Source: Lachnospiraceae bacterium | GTDB taxonomy: Bacteria > Bacillota > Clostridia > Lachnospirales > Lachnospiraceae | Length of the DNA stretch: 36,561 nucleotides | Direction: 5' to 3' | Assembly: GCA_017520155.1 (NCBI GenBank) | Contig: JAFXGR010000036.1 | Span: 1 to 36,561, forward strand | In this document: positions 15,477-24,338 of the stretch, piece by piece | How positions within the stretch are numbered: position 1 is the stretch's first letter | Layout: each line of letters begins with the position of its first letter | Notes under the pieces: model-generated | Told to the model about the DNA's origin: nothing | The model's database searches: none | Seen by the model: only the letters and a program-made list of their open reading frames with translations | Translations under genes and position numbers: made by a program

Positions 15477-16682
15477 ATGAGTAGTGTTAGAAAAATAACA
15501 GAAGATTTATATTGGGTAGGTGCCAACGATAACCGTACCCACTTATTTGAAAATATTCATCCAATTCCAAGAGGAGTTTCTTACAACGCTTACTTGTTAA
15601 TGGACAAGAAAACAGTTCTTTTTGATACTGTAGATTGGTCTGTAGGTAGAGAACTGATCAAAAACATCAAAGAAGTATTAGGTGGAAAGGAACTTGACTA
15701 CCTTGTAATTAATCATATGGAACCTGACCATGCTGCTTCTATGGAAGAAGTATTGATCCGTTACCCTAAATGTAAAGTAATCAGTACAGAAAAATCCTTT
15801 ATGTTCATGCATCAGTTTGGATTTGATGTAGAAGGACGTAAGGTAGAAGTTAAAGAAGGTGACACCATGAACTTTGGTAAGCACACTGTTACTTTCGTAG
15901 CAGCTCCTATGGTTCACTGGCCAGAAGCTATGGTAACATTTGATACTACAGATGGAGTTCTTTTCTCTGCTGATGCTTTCGGATCTTTCGGATCTCTTGA
16001 CGGAAAATTATTTAACGACGAATTTAACTTCGATCGTGATTGGATTGATGATGCAAGAAGATACTTCACAAACATTGTTGGAAAATATGGTCCTTTCGTA
16101 CAGTACTTATTAAAGAAAGCATCTTCTGTTCCGATTAAAATGTTTGCACCTTTACATGGTCCTGTTTGGAGAACAGATTTAGGATACTACCTTGATAAGC
16201 ATGACAAATGGAGCCGTTACGAGCCTGAAGAAAAAGGTGTATTAATTGTATACGCTTCCATGTATGGAAACACAGAAGCTGCAGCTTATACTTTAGCTAC
16301 AGAACTTGCTAAGAAAGGTATTACAAATACAAAAGTATACGATGTATCTAAGACACACGTATCTTACTTAGTAGCAGAAGCGTTCAAATACAGCCACATT
16401 GTATTAGCATCTGTAACATATAACTTAGAAATCTATCCTGTAATGTATGATTTCTTACATCACTTAAAATCTTTGAATTTCCAGAAGAGAACCTTCGGTC
16501 TTCTTGAAAATGGAACATGGGCAATTAAGTCCGGTACATTAATGAAAGATTATATTGAAGAAAATCTGAAAGAATGTTTAGTATTAGGAGAGCAGGTTTC
16601 TATCAACTCTGCTGAACGTGATGCAAACGTTCCTGAATTTACAGCGTTAGCAGATGCATTAGTAGATTCTTTAAATAAATAA
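15477..16682 (+). CDS. fprA: Flavodiiron protein (FprA, O2/NO reductase)
   Basis: The 401-residue cytoplasmic A-type flavoprotein reduces O2 to water and/or NO to N2O. The N-terminal metallo-beta-lactamase-like domain has a complete diiron set with canonical spacing: His80, Glu82, Asp84, His147, Asp166 and His227 (VINHMEPDHAASME, APMVHWPEAM, LFSADAFGSFG, APLHGPVWR). The flavodoxin domain (residues 253-400) opens with the FMN loop VLIVYASMYGNTEAAAYTLA. It has no fused rubredoxin or reductase domain, so it needs an external electron donor. The rubredoxin-tailed enzyme 17 bases upstream is the obvious candidate. AGGAGGAAAGAGTA precedes ATG 15477, and a terminator at 16718-16766 closes the two-gene operon. 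Confidence 0.93.
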   Translation: MSSVRKITEDLYWVGANDNRTHLFENIHPIPRGVSYNAYLLMDKKTVLFDTVDWSVGRELIKNIKEVLGGKELDYLVINHMEPDHAASMEEVLIRYPKCKVISTEKSFMFMHQFGFDVEGRKVEVKEGDTMNFGKHTVTFVAAPMVHWPEAMVTFDTTDGVLFSADAFGSFGSLDGKLFNDEFNFDRDWIDDARRYFTNIVGKYGPFVQYLLKKASSVPIKMFAPLHGPVWRTDLGYYLDKHDKWSRYEPEEKGVLIVYASMYGNTEAAAYTLATELAKKGITNTKVYDVSKTHVSYLVAEAFKYSHIVLASVTYNLEIYPVMYDFLHHLKSLNFQKRTFGLLENGTWAIKSGTLMKDYIEENLKECLVLGEQVSINSAERDANVPEFTALADALVDSLNK

Positions 16683-16717
16683 GAAATACACTTATTATAA
16701 ATTTAATTAAGTGATTG

Positions 16718-16766
16718 ATTCCCACTGGATTCTGTTAAATAAAATAGGATTTGGTGGGAATTTTTT
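16718..16766 (+). terminator. Intrinsic terminator after fprA
   Basis: ATTCCCAC (16718-16725) pairs with GTGGGAAT (16754-16761) across a partly pairing loop (TGGATTCT against AGGATTTG), with a T6 run at 16761-16766. Confidence 0.75.
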
Positions 16767-16829
16767 ATTAAAAATAACATAATAATGATACAAAAAAAAT
16801 AAAAAATTGGAAAAACTTACTATTTTATC

Positions 16830-16858
16830 TTGACTAAATTTATCCAGAATGATATAAT
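16830..16858 (+). promoter_or_regulatory. Promoter of the CoA-transferase gene
   Basis: TTGACT (16830-16835), a 17-base spacer and a perfect TATAAT (16853-16858) give a transcript start near 16865, about 58 bases before the start codon at 16923. Confidence 0.8.
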
Positions 16859-16922
16859 TTGAATGAATCAAAGAGGAAACAACTTAAATTTTTATACAAT
16901 ATGAATAAGGAGGAAGTTTACA

Positions 16923-18260
16923 ATGAGTTTTGCAGCTGAATACAGCAAAAAATTAGTTTCTGCAGATGAAGCGGTTAAAGTAATTCAATCCGGCGACTGG
17001 GTTGACTATGGTTGGTGTGTAGGTACTGTTGATGCATTAGATAAGGCATTGGCAAGACGTACAGATGAATTAAAAGATGTTAACTTAAGAGGTGGTGTTC
17101 TTTGCAGACCTTTAGCAGTTATGGAAAGAGAAGATGCGGGAGAACATTTCACATGGAACTCTTGGCATATGTCCGGTATTGAAAGAAAATATATTGCAAA
17201 AGGATGCGCTTTCTATGCACCGATCCGTTATTCTGAATTACCAAGATACTGCAGAGAAGTTTCTACTCCCAGTAATGTAGTCATGTTCCAGGTAGCTCCC
17301 ATGGACGAGCATGGATACTTTAACTTTGGTCCTAATGCTTCTCACTTAGCAGCACTTTGTGAAAGAGCAAGAACCATTATCGTTGAAGTAAATGAAAATA
17401 TGCCTCGTTGTTTAGGCGGTTTTGAAAATGGTATACATATTTCCAAAGTTGATTTTGTTGTAGAAGGTGAAAATCCCGGCATCGCTGAATTGGGTGCAGC
17501 AGCTCCTTCTGAAGTAGATAAGGCAGTTGCGAAGTTGATCGTAGAACAGATTCCTAACGGAGCATGTTTGCAGCTTGGTATCGGTGGTATGCCCAATGCA
17601 GTAGGTTCTATGATTGCAGAATCAGATTTGAAAGATCTTGGTGTTCATACAGAAATGTACGTTGATGCTTTCGTTGATATTGCTAAAGCGGGAAAAATTA
17701 CAGGTGCATATAAGAATGTTGACCGTTATCGTCAGGCTTATGCATTTGCCGCAGGTACAAAGAAATTATATGATTACATCAATGATAATCCGGAATTACT
17801 AAGTGCACCGGTAGATTACACAAATGATATTCGTGTGATTTCTTCTTTAGATAACTTTATTTCCATCAACAATGCAGTTGATATTGACTTGTTTGGACAG
17901 GTTGGAGCAGAAACTTCCGGTATTAAGCATATCAGTGGTGCGGGCGGACAGTTGGATTTCGTATTAGGTGCTTATCTTTCCAAAGGTGGAAAGAGCTTTA
18001 TCTGCTTATCCTCTACTTATAAAGATAGAGAAGGAAATCTTCAGTCCAGAATTATGCCTACCTTAAATACAGGATCTGTAGTAACAGATACACGTTGTAA
18101 CGTACACAATGTAGTAACAGAATACGGTATGGTTAACTTAAAAGGTCTTTCTTCATGGCAGAGAGCAGAAGCACTTATTTCCATCGCTCACCCTGACTTT
18201 AGAGATGAGTTAATCAAACAGGCTGAGAAAATGAAAATCTGGAGAAGAAGCAACAGATAG
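16923..18260 (+). CDS. Butyryl-CoA:acetate / 4-hydroxybutyrate-type CoA-transferase
   Basis: This 445-residue member of the acetyl-CoA hydrolase/transferase family swaps CoA between short-chain acids. The first domain (1-190) includes [17 protein letters not shown]. The second holds [14 protein letters not shown] and [12 protein letters not shown], where Glu244 matches the catalytic glutamate that forms the enzyme-CoA thioester. [10 protein letters not shown] and [20 protein letters not shown] are CoA-binding segments. Length and motifs fit the butyryl-CoA:acetate CoA-transferase used by gut butyrate producers for the last step of butyrate synthesis. 4-hydroxybutyrate, propionate or other acids remain possible. 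It has its own strong promoter and follows the acyl-CoA dehydrogenase/flavodiiron operon, so the two units may share acyl-CoA substrates. The AGGAGG site is well placed. Confidence 0.88.
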   Translation: MSFAAEYSKKLVSADEAVKVIQSGDWVDYGWCVGTVDALDKALARRTDELKDVNLRGGVLCRPLAVMEREDAGEHFTWNSWHMSGIERKYIAKGCAFYAPIRYSELPRYCREVSTPSNVVMFQVAPMDEHGYFNFGPNASHLAALCERARTIIVEVNENMPRCLGGFENGIHISKVDFVVEGENPGIAELGAAAPSEVDKAVAKLIVEQIPNGACLQLGIGGMPNAVGSMIAESDLKDLGVHTEMYVDAFVDIAKAGKITGAYKNVDRYRQAYAFAAGTKKLYDYINDNPELLSAPVDYTNDIRVISSLDNFISINNAVDIDLFGQVGAETSGIKHISGAGGQLDFVLGAYLSKGGKSFICLSSTYKDREGNLQSRIMPTLNTGSVVTDTRCNVHNVVTEYGMVNLKGLSSWQRAEALISIAHPDFRDELIKQAEKMKIWRRSNR

Positions 18261-18321
18261 TTTTGCTTGAAATCCGCTCAGAATTTTAATATTCTGTTTT
18301 ATCTCATATTTACCATAAAAA

Positions 18322-18370
18322 CAATAGCCCCTTGGTTTAGGTGTGGGAAACCTAAACCAAGGGGCTATTG
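18322..18370 (+). terminator. Perfect 21-bp hairpin after the CoA-transferase
   Basis: CAATAGCCCCTTGGTTTAGGT (18322-18342, shown here as its two overlapping parts CAATAGCCCCTTGG and TTGGTTTAGGT) pairs without mismatch with 18350-18370 around the loop GTGGGAA. No T-run follows on the plus strand, while a T5 run follows on the minus strand. It probably ends the CoA-transferase transcript. It is unusually long and lies only 10 bases ahead of the ptsI -35 box. Confidence 0.65.
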
Positions 18371-18379
18371 ACTTTGCAG

Positions 18380-18408
18380 TTGACAAGGAGGAATATTATT
18401 GTTAATAT
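18380..18408 (+). promoter_or_regulatory. Promoter of ptsI
   Basis: A perfect -35 TTGACA (18380-18385), a 17-base spacer and TAATAT (18403-18408) predict a start near 18415, leaving a leader of about 130 bases before ptsI. The leader contains GCCGGCTTTTTTTATT at about 18507-18522, which resembles the distal part of a weak terminator, but I cannot find a convincing partner strand. Confidence 0.65.
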
Positions 18409-18545
18409 AATTTTGATAAATATATAAAAATGGATATACTAATATCAGAATTGGAGGGAAAGTCAGGAGATATAAGTTAATCATGTGAATGGATTGATTT
18501 GTACTGCCGGCTTTTTTTATTGTCTGAAGAAAGAGGGTTAATAGG

Positions 18546-20162
18546 ATGTTAAAGTTCAGTGGAAAAAGTGTTTTACCGGGTATAGCAATTGGGAAGATGT
18601 ATATTTTTAAGAAGAAAGAGTATACTTTGGTAAAGGCTAACGTAGAGGATGCGGAAGCAGAAGTGGCAAGATTCCAGGATGCTTGTGAAAAAGGAAAGAC
18701 ACAGCTGAATAAATTGTATGAAAAGACTTTGGCTGAAGTTGGAGAAGAACATGCAGCTATTTTTGAAGTACACAAGATGATGATGGAAGACTTAGATTAT
18801 TTGGAAGCCATTGAAGCAAAAATCAGAGATGAAAAAGTAAATGCAGAATATGCAGTTACTGTTACCGGTGATTTCTTTGCAGAAACTTTCGCCAATATGG
18901 ATGATGATTATTTTAAAGCAAGAAGTGCTGACGTACTTGATATTTCCAAGAGAATCGTGAGAATTCTTGCAGGAATCAAAGAAGCAGGAATTGATTCTGA
19001 AGAGCCTGTAATTGTAGTAGCAGATGATTTAACTCCCAGTGAAACAGTACAGATGGACAAGTCTAAGATTCTTGCCTTTGTTACAAGATTTGGTTCCCAG
19101 AATTCTCATACTGCCATTTTGGCAAGAAGTATGAATTTACCGTCTTTAATCAATACAGATATTGAATTGTTGGATGAATTTGATGGAAAAATAGCTGTAG
19201 TAGATAGTTTTCATGATACTTTGATTGTAAATCCTGATGAGACGGCAATGAAGGAAGCAGAGGCTGATTTAAAACGTTGGAAAGAAGAACTGGCAGCTTT
19301 GGATGAGCTTATTGGAAAAGAAAATATTACCAGAGACGGAAGAAAAGTAAACGTTTATGCTAATATCGGGAATGTAGAAGATTTACCCAAGGTGTTAAAG
19401 AATGATGCCGGTGGAATCGGTCTTTTTCGTAGTGAGTTTGTATATCTTGGAAGTAAGGATTATCCTACAGAAGATGAACAGTTTGAGGCTTATAAGCAGG
19501 TTGTTGAAGGAATGGGAGGTAAAAAAGTTATCATCCGTACCTTAGATATCGGTGCAGATAAGCAGGCAGATTATTTTCATTTGGATCATGAAGAAAATCC
19601 TGCCATGGGACTTCGTGCTATCCGTATTTGTCTGGAAAGAATGGAAGTATTTAAAACACAGCTTCGTGCCATTTACAGAGCTTCTGCATATGGAACCTGC
19701 TCTATTATGTTCCCTATGATTATCTCTGTTTGGGAAATTAAAAAAATCAAAGAAATCGTAGAAGTTGTAAAACAGGAATTAATTGAAGAAGGACATGCCA
19801 TTGGTGAAGTTGAACTTGGAATTATGATTGAAACACCCGCAGCAGTTATGATGTCAGATGAACTTGCAAAGGAAGTAGAGTTCTTTAGTATTGGAACTAA
19901 CGATTTGACACAATATACTTTGGCTATTGACAGGCAGAATGAATGTATTAATCGTTTTTATGATTCCCATCATCCGGCAGTACTCAGAATGATTCAGATG
20001 ACCATTGACAACGGGCATAAGAATGGAATCTGGGTAGGTATTTGCGGAGAGTTGGCAAGTGACCTCACGTTAACAGAAACTTTTATGGATATGGGAATTG
20101 ATGAATTGTCCGTATCTCCTACGTATGTGTTACCTTTGCGTAAAAAGGTAAGAGAAATTTAA
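18546..20162 (+). CDS. ptsI: PTS Enzyme I
   Basis: Enzyme I takes phosphate from phosphoenolpyruvate and passes it to HPr to start sugar uptake by the phosphotransferase system. At 538 residues it is slightly shorter than the usual 570. The N-terminal HPr-binding helical domain follows the entry motif PGIAIGKMYIF. The phosphohistidine domain contains GSQNSHTAILARSMNLP with active His188. The PEP-binding barrel contains GIGLFRSEFVYLG, RTLDIGADKQADYF, MIETPAAVMMSDELA, FSIGTNDLTQYTLA and the acid-base Cys loop GICGELASD. All catalytic elements are intact. It is followed by HPr and nagB with the same orientation and short gaps. Confidence 0.95.
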   Translation: MLKFSGKSVLPGIAIGKMYIFKKKEYTLVKANVEDAEAEVARFQDACEKGKTQLNKLYEKTLAEVGEEHAAIFEVHKMMMEDLDYLEAIEAKIRDEKVNAEYAVTVTGDFFAETFANMDDDYFKARSADVLDISKRIVRILAGIKEAGIDSEEPVIVVADDLTPSETVQMDKSKILAFVTRFGSQNSHTAILARSMNLPSLINTDIELLDEFDGKIAVVDSFHDTLIVNPDETAMKEAEADLKRWKEELAALDELIGKENITRDGRKVNVYANIGNVEDLPKVLKNDAGGIGLFRSEFVYLGSKDYPTEDEQFEAYKQVVEGMGGKKVIIRTLDIGADKQADYFHLDHEENPAMGLRAIRICLERMEVFKTQLRAIYRASAYGTCSIMFPMIISVWEIKKIKEIVEVVKQELIEEGHAIGEVELGIMIETPAAVMMSDELAKEVEFFSIGTNDLTQYTLAIDRQNECINRFYDSHHPAVLRMIQMTIDNGHKNGIWVGICGELASDLTLTETFMDMGIDELSVSPTYVLPLRKKVREI

Positions 20163-20242
20163 GGTTTCTTATTATTTAGTTATTTTAAAAATTAAAATAT
20201 ATGATCAGTGTGGTATTCCACACAGAAATGGAGGATTTTATC

Positions 20243-20500
20243 ATGAACAAGTTTACTTATGTGATTACAGACGAGGTAGGAATTCACGGAAGACCGGCAG
20301 GGGTTCTTGTAAAGAAATGTTCTGAATTTAAAAGTAAGATTTCTATTTCCTGTAAAGGAAAAAGTGCAGATGCAAAAAGAATTATGGGTGTTATGTCTTT
20401 AGGTGCTAAAAAAGGTGATACGGTAGAAGTTAGTATCGAAGGTGAAGATGAAGCAGCTGCATTAGCAACATTGGAAGTTTTCTTTAAAGAGAATTTCTAG
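20243..20500 (+). CDS. ptsH: HPr phosphocarrier with Arg at position 46
   Basis: The 85-residue phosphocarrier receives phosphate from Enzyme I on His15 (EVGIHGRPAG) and gives it to sugar-specific EIIA domains. The start is ATG 20243, behind GGAGG; an upstream in-frame ATG at 20201 would add 14 residues that HPr proteins lack. The segment around position 46 reads SADAKRIMGVMSLGAKKGD. In Bacillus HPr this is NLKSIMGVMSLG, so the regulatory Ser46 is Arg here. HPr kinase could not modify this protein at that site, and CcpA-type carbon control through it would be lost. The rest of the fold is normal. Confidence 0.95.
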   Translation: MNKFTYVITDEVGIHGRPAGVLVKKCSEFKSKISISCKGKSADAKRIMGVMSLGAKKGDTVEVSIEGEDEAAALATLEVFFKENF

Positions 20501-20511
20501 AGGAGGACAAC

Positions 20512-21237
20512 ATGAGAATTATCAGAACAAAAGACTATGAAGATATGAGCAGAAAAGCTGCTAATATTATTGCATCGCAGATTGTATTAAAACCGGATTG
20601 TGTTTTAGGATTGGCAACAGGATCTACTCCTATTGGCACTTACAAAAATTTGGTTGAAGCTTATGACAAGGGCGACCTTGATTTTTCACAGGTTAAAAGT
20701 GTGAACTTAGATGAATATAGAGGACTTCCCAGAGAAAATGATCAGTCTTACTACTATTTTATGCATGATAATTTGTTCAAGCATGTAAATATTGATCTTG
20801 CAAATACCCATCTTCCGGACGGAACAGAGGCGGATAGTGACAAGGCATGCAAAGAATATGAAGCTATTATTGAATCAGTGGGAGGACAGGATTTACAGTT
20901 ATTAGGTCTGGGACACAATGGACATATCGGATTTAATGAACCTAATGATGAATTTGATAAAATGACCCACTGTGTAGATCTTACAGAAAGTACAATTGAA
21001 GCAAATAAGCGTTTCTTTGCTTCAGCAGACGACGTTCCCAAACAGGCTTATACCATGGGAATTGGAACCATTATGAAAGCAAAGAAGATTTTAGTAGTAG
21101 TAAGTGGTTCTGATAAAGCTAAAATTGTGAAAGAGGCATTTTTCGGACCTGTTACACCTCAGGTACCTGCATCTATTTTACAGTTCCACCCTGACGTAAC
21201 AATTGTTGCTGATGAGGCTGCATTATCTCTTGTATAA
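20512..21237 (+). CDS. nagB: Glucosamine-6-phosphate deaminase
   Basis: The 241-residue enzyme converts glucosamine-6-phosphate to fructose-6-phosphate and ammonia, feeding amino sugars into glycolysis. Signature motifs are LGLATGSTPIGTYKNL (phosphate loop), VNLDEYRGL (catalytic Asp) and LLGLGHNGHIGFNEP (the catalytic histidine region). The length is the shorter form typical of Firmicutes rather than the allosteric 266-residue E. coli enzyme. It follows HPr by 11 bases behind a strong AGGAGG site, so it shares the pts transcript. No nagA is present here. A strong terminator follows. Confidence 0.95.
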   Translation: MRIIRTKDYEDMSRKAANIIASQIVLKPDCVLGLATGSTPIGTYKNLVEAYDKGDLDFSQVKSVNLDEYRGLPRENDQSYYYFMHDNLFKHVNIDLANTHLPDGTEADSDKACKEYEAIIESVGGQDLQLLGLGHNGHIGFNEPNDEFDKMTHCVDLTESTIEANKRFFASADDVPKQAYTMGIGTIMKAKKILVVVSGSDKAKIVKEAFFGPVTPQVPASILQFHPDVTIVADEAALSLV

Positions 21238-21278
21238 AGAGTGAATAGTTAAGTTGAACTATTACAAATATAGATAGG

Positions 21279-21313
21279 AAAAGAGCTGTTGTGTTTTACA
21301 ACAGCTCTTTTTT
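21279..21313 (+). terminator. Intrinsic terminator after nagB
   Basis: AAAAGAGCTGTTGT (21279-21292) pairs with ACAACAGCTCTTTT (21298-21311) around a GTTTT loop and ends in a T run. Confidence 0.92.
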
Positions 21314-21379
21314 GGTGTAAACTATAATAGGATATGTAGGTAAATCAGTACCATTGTACTGTAACTGAAAGGATGGATA

Positions 21380-21700
21380 ATGAACTGTAAAGATACAGAT
21401 AGAATGATTCCTTTATTTTTAACGAATCAGCTTAGCAACAAGGATATGGATAAATTTTTATGCCATGTAAATACTTGTGATGAATGTATGGAAGAATTAA
21501 CGATTCAATACCTGGTAATGATCGGCTCCTCTGTTTTGGAGGAAGGCAAAAGCTTCGATTTGCGTAAGGATTTGAATCTTTTATTAACAGAAGCAAAGAA
21601 AAAAGTGAATCGCTGGCGGTTTTTATATGGCTTTTCCTATGTGGCAGAGGTCATTACTATTGTCAGCATGGCAATTATATTAACAATGGTGGTAATTTAA
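21380..21700 (+). CDS. Anti-sigma-factor-like zinc-finger membrane protein
   Basis: This 106-residue protein has an N-terminal zinc-binding anti-sigma-type motif His29-x3-Cys33-x2-Cys36 (FLCHVNTCDECMEEL). A charged middle part follows, then one C-terminal transmembrane helix (residues about 84-106, VAEVITIVSMAIILTMVVI). The layout fits a small cytoplasmic-domain-in, tail-anchored protein of the ZAS group. No sigma-factor gene is adjacent, so the anti-sigma role is inferred only from the fold. The stop overlaps the polA start by one base (TAATG), indicating translational coupling. The start ATG 21380 follows AAAGGATGGATA. It appears to lead the polA-coaE operon. Confidence 0.75.
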   Translation: MNCKDTDRMIPLFLTNQLSNKDMDKFLCHVNTCDECMEELTIQYLVMIGSSVLEEGKSFDLRKDLNLLLTEAKKKVNRWRFLYGFSYVAEVITIVSMAIILTMVVI

Positions 21701-24338
21701 TGAAAGAAAAAGTAGTTTTAATTGATGGACACAGTATTTTAAACAGGGCCTTTTATGGAGTTCCGGATTTAACTAATGCAGAAGGCCTTCATACCAATGG
21801 GATATATGGATTTTTAAATATTATGTTTAAACTCATTGAAGAGGAAAAGCCGGATTATCTGGCTGTTGCCTTTGATTTAAAGGCCCCTACCTTTCGTCAT
21901 AAACTGTATGAGGAATATAAGGGGACAAGAAAGGGGATGCCTCAGGAGCTGCGTGAACAGGTTCCGGTAATGAAAGAACTTCTTAAGGCCATGGGGATTC
22001 TAATTATGGAAAAGGAAGGACTGGAGGCGGATGATGTACTGGGCACTTTTGCTAAACGGGCAGAAAAAGAAAATGTTCAGGTATCCTTAGTTTCCGGAGA
22101 CAGAGACCTTCTTCAGATTGCCAGCCCCAATATTAAAATCAGAATTCCCAAGACCAAAGGTGGAAAAACAGAAATAGAGGATTATTATGAGAAGGATGTA
22201 TATGAAGCCTATCAGGTTAGTCCTGTTCAATTTATAGAATTAAAAGCCTTAATGGGAGATACGGCAGATAATATTCCCGGAGTCCCTAAGGTTGGTCCAA
22301 AAACGGCAACAGAGCTAATGGTTACTTACGGATCCATAGAGAATATTTATGAACATCTGGAAGAAATTACGAAAAAAAGTGTCAGGGAAACCCTTCGTGA
22401 AAACCGTCATTTGGCAGAACTAAGCAAAACCCTGGCGACCATAGAGATTAATGGAGACATTCCTTATTCTTTGGAAGAAGCAAGGTATACAGATCCCTTC
22501 ACTAAGGAAGCATATCTTCTTTGTAAAAAACTGGAGTTTAAGAATCTTCTGGGAAGATTTGAACAGGGAGCTGTGGTAAAAAATAAGGAAAGTGACACTT
22601 TTAAGGTAATAACCTCTATTTCTCAGGCTGAAGAAATATGGGTAGAGATAAAGAAAAGTGAGAGAGCCGGGTTCTATCTTTTGGAGGATGGCAAAGGGGA
22701 AGAAGAATTTGTGGGAATCAGCCTTTGTATAGGAAAAGATAAAACCTGCTTTTTTGTAAAAAATGAGGAATTATCAAAGGAATACCTTATCTTAAAATTA
22801 CGGGAGCTTAGCAGATTAATTCCCTTGGCAACGGGACAGATTAAGAGCCAGTATGATTACCTGGAAGAAGAAGGAACTTATTTTGACTGTCTTATAGCCG
22901 CCTATCTTTGTAATCCCTTAAAAAATGATTATGGAATAGCAGATATTGCTAATGAGTATCTTGATTTACCAATTCCCGAAAAAAGTCAGGTATTGGAAAA
23001 GCTTACCCTGAAAAAAGCCATGGAACAAAAGCAGGAGCAATTTTTAACCTATGCCTGCTATCTTTCCTATGTCTGCTATATGACAGAAGAGCCTTTGAAA
23101 AACCGACTTAAGGAAGAAGGTATGCTGGCTTTATTCCAGGAAATTGAAATGCCCTTATCCTATGTACTCTACGATATGGAGAAGGAAGGGGTTAAGGTAG
23201 AAAAAGAGGAATTAAAACAATATGGTCAGGCTCTGGAAGAGAAGATTCATAAGCTGGAAAAATCAGTGTATGAACAGGCGGGAGAAGAATTTAATCTGAA
23301 TTCCCCCAAACAGCTGGGGGAGATTTTATTTGGTAAATTAAATATGCCCGGAGGCAAGAAAACAAATCAGGGTATTCTACAGCAGCAGATGTACTGGAAA
23401 AATTAGCAGTGGATTATCCCATTGTAGCGGATATTTTGGAATATCGCACCTTGGCAAAGTTGAAATCCACTTATGCAGACGGCTTAAATAATTATATTAT
23501 GGAGGATGGTAAGATTCATACCACCTTTAATCAGACCATTACCGCCACAGGAAGAATCAGCTCTACAGAGCCTAATCTTCAAAATATTCCCATGCGTATG
23601 GAGTTGGGAAGAAGAATTCGTAAAGTATTTGTTCCCAGAGAAGGCTTTCTTTTTGTAGATGCAGATTATTCCCAGATTGAATTGCGTCTTTTGGCTCATA
23701 TGTCACAGGATCAGCGCTTAATTGAAGCTTATCATACAGACAGTGATATTCATCGTATTACTGCCTCACAGGTATTTCATATTCCTATGGAGGAGGTAAC
23801 AGACCTGCAAAGAAGAAATGCCAAGGCGCTAAACTTTGGGATTGTATACGGTATCAGCTCTTTTGGCTTAAGTCAGGATCTTAGCATTACCAGAAAAGAA
23901 GCCGGGGAGTATATCAATAAATATTTTGAGACTTATCCCGGAGTAAAAGAATTTTTGGACAACCTGGTAAACACAGGAAAAGAAAAGGGATATGTTACCA
24001 CTATTTACGGAAGAAAAAGACCTATTCCTGAATTGAATTCAGGAAACTTCATGCAGCGCTCCTTTGGAGAACGTGTAGCCATGAATTCTCCCCTTCAGGG
24101 AACGGCGGCAGATATTATGAAAATAGCCATGATTGGTGTTTATGGCCGATTAAAAAGAGAGAATTTGGAATCAAAAATGATTCTTCAGGTACATGATGAA
24201 ATTTTAATTGAAACAAAGGCAGAGGAGCTGGAAACAGTAAAACAGATTTTGGAAGAAGAAATGAAGGGGGCAGCCAGTTTAAAGGTAGCATTGGAAATTG
24301 ATGTACATTGGGGCAATAACTGGTACGAAGCAAAATAA
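21700..24338 (+). CDS. polA: DNA polymerase I, interrupted by a one-base frameshift
   Basis: Two abutting frames make one family-A polymerase of about 880 residues that fills gaps and removes RNA primers. Frame one (21700-23406) has the 5'-3' exonuclease domain (VLIDGHSILNRAFYG, EADDVLGTFAKRA, SLVSGDRDLLQ, and the helix-hairpin GVPKVGPKTA) and a degenerate 3'-5' exonuclease domain without the DxE motif, as in Bacillus. Near 23362-23367 the sequence reads AAA ACA AAT CAG. One more A would restore AAA ACA AAA TCA GGG TAT and continue as SGYSTAADVLEKLAVDYPIV. Frame two then carries motif A (VDADYSQIELR), motif B (RRNAKALNFGIVYG) and motif C (LQVHDEI). The shift lies in an A-rich run. A sequencing error is most likely, since the gene is rarely lost. 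No canonical slippery heptamer is in the right frame. Confidence 0.9.

Noticed and set aside
18500..18525. Attenuator in the ptsI leader
   Set aside because: GCCGGCTTTTTTT resembles the end of a terminator, but no adequate upstream pairing partner was found.
23362..23368. Programmed -1 ribosomal slippage in polA
   Set aside because: The bases do not form an X XXY YYZ heptamer in the zero frame and no clear downstream stem was seen, so a lesion or sequencing error is preferred.
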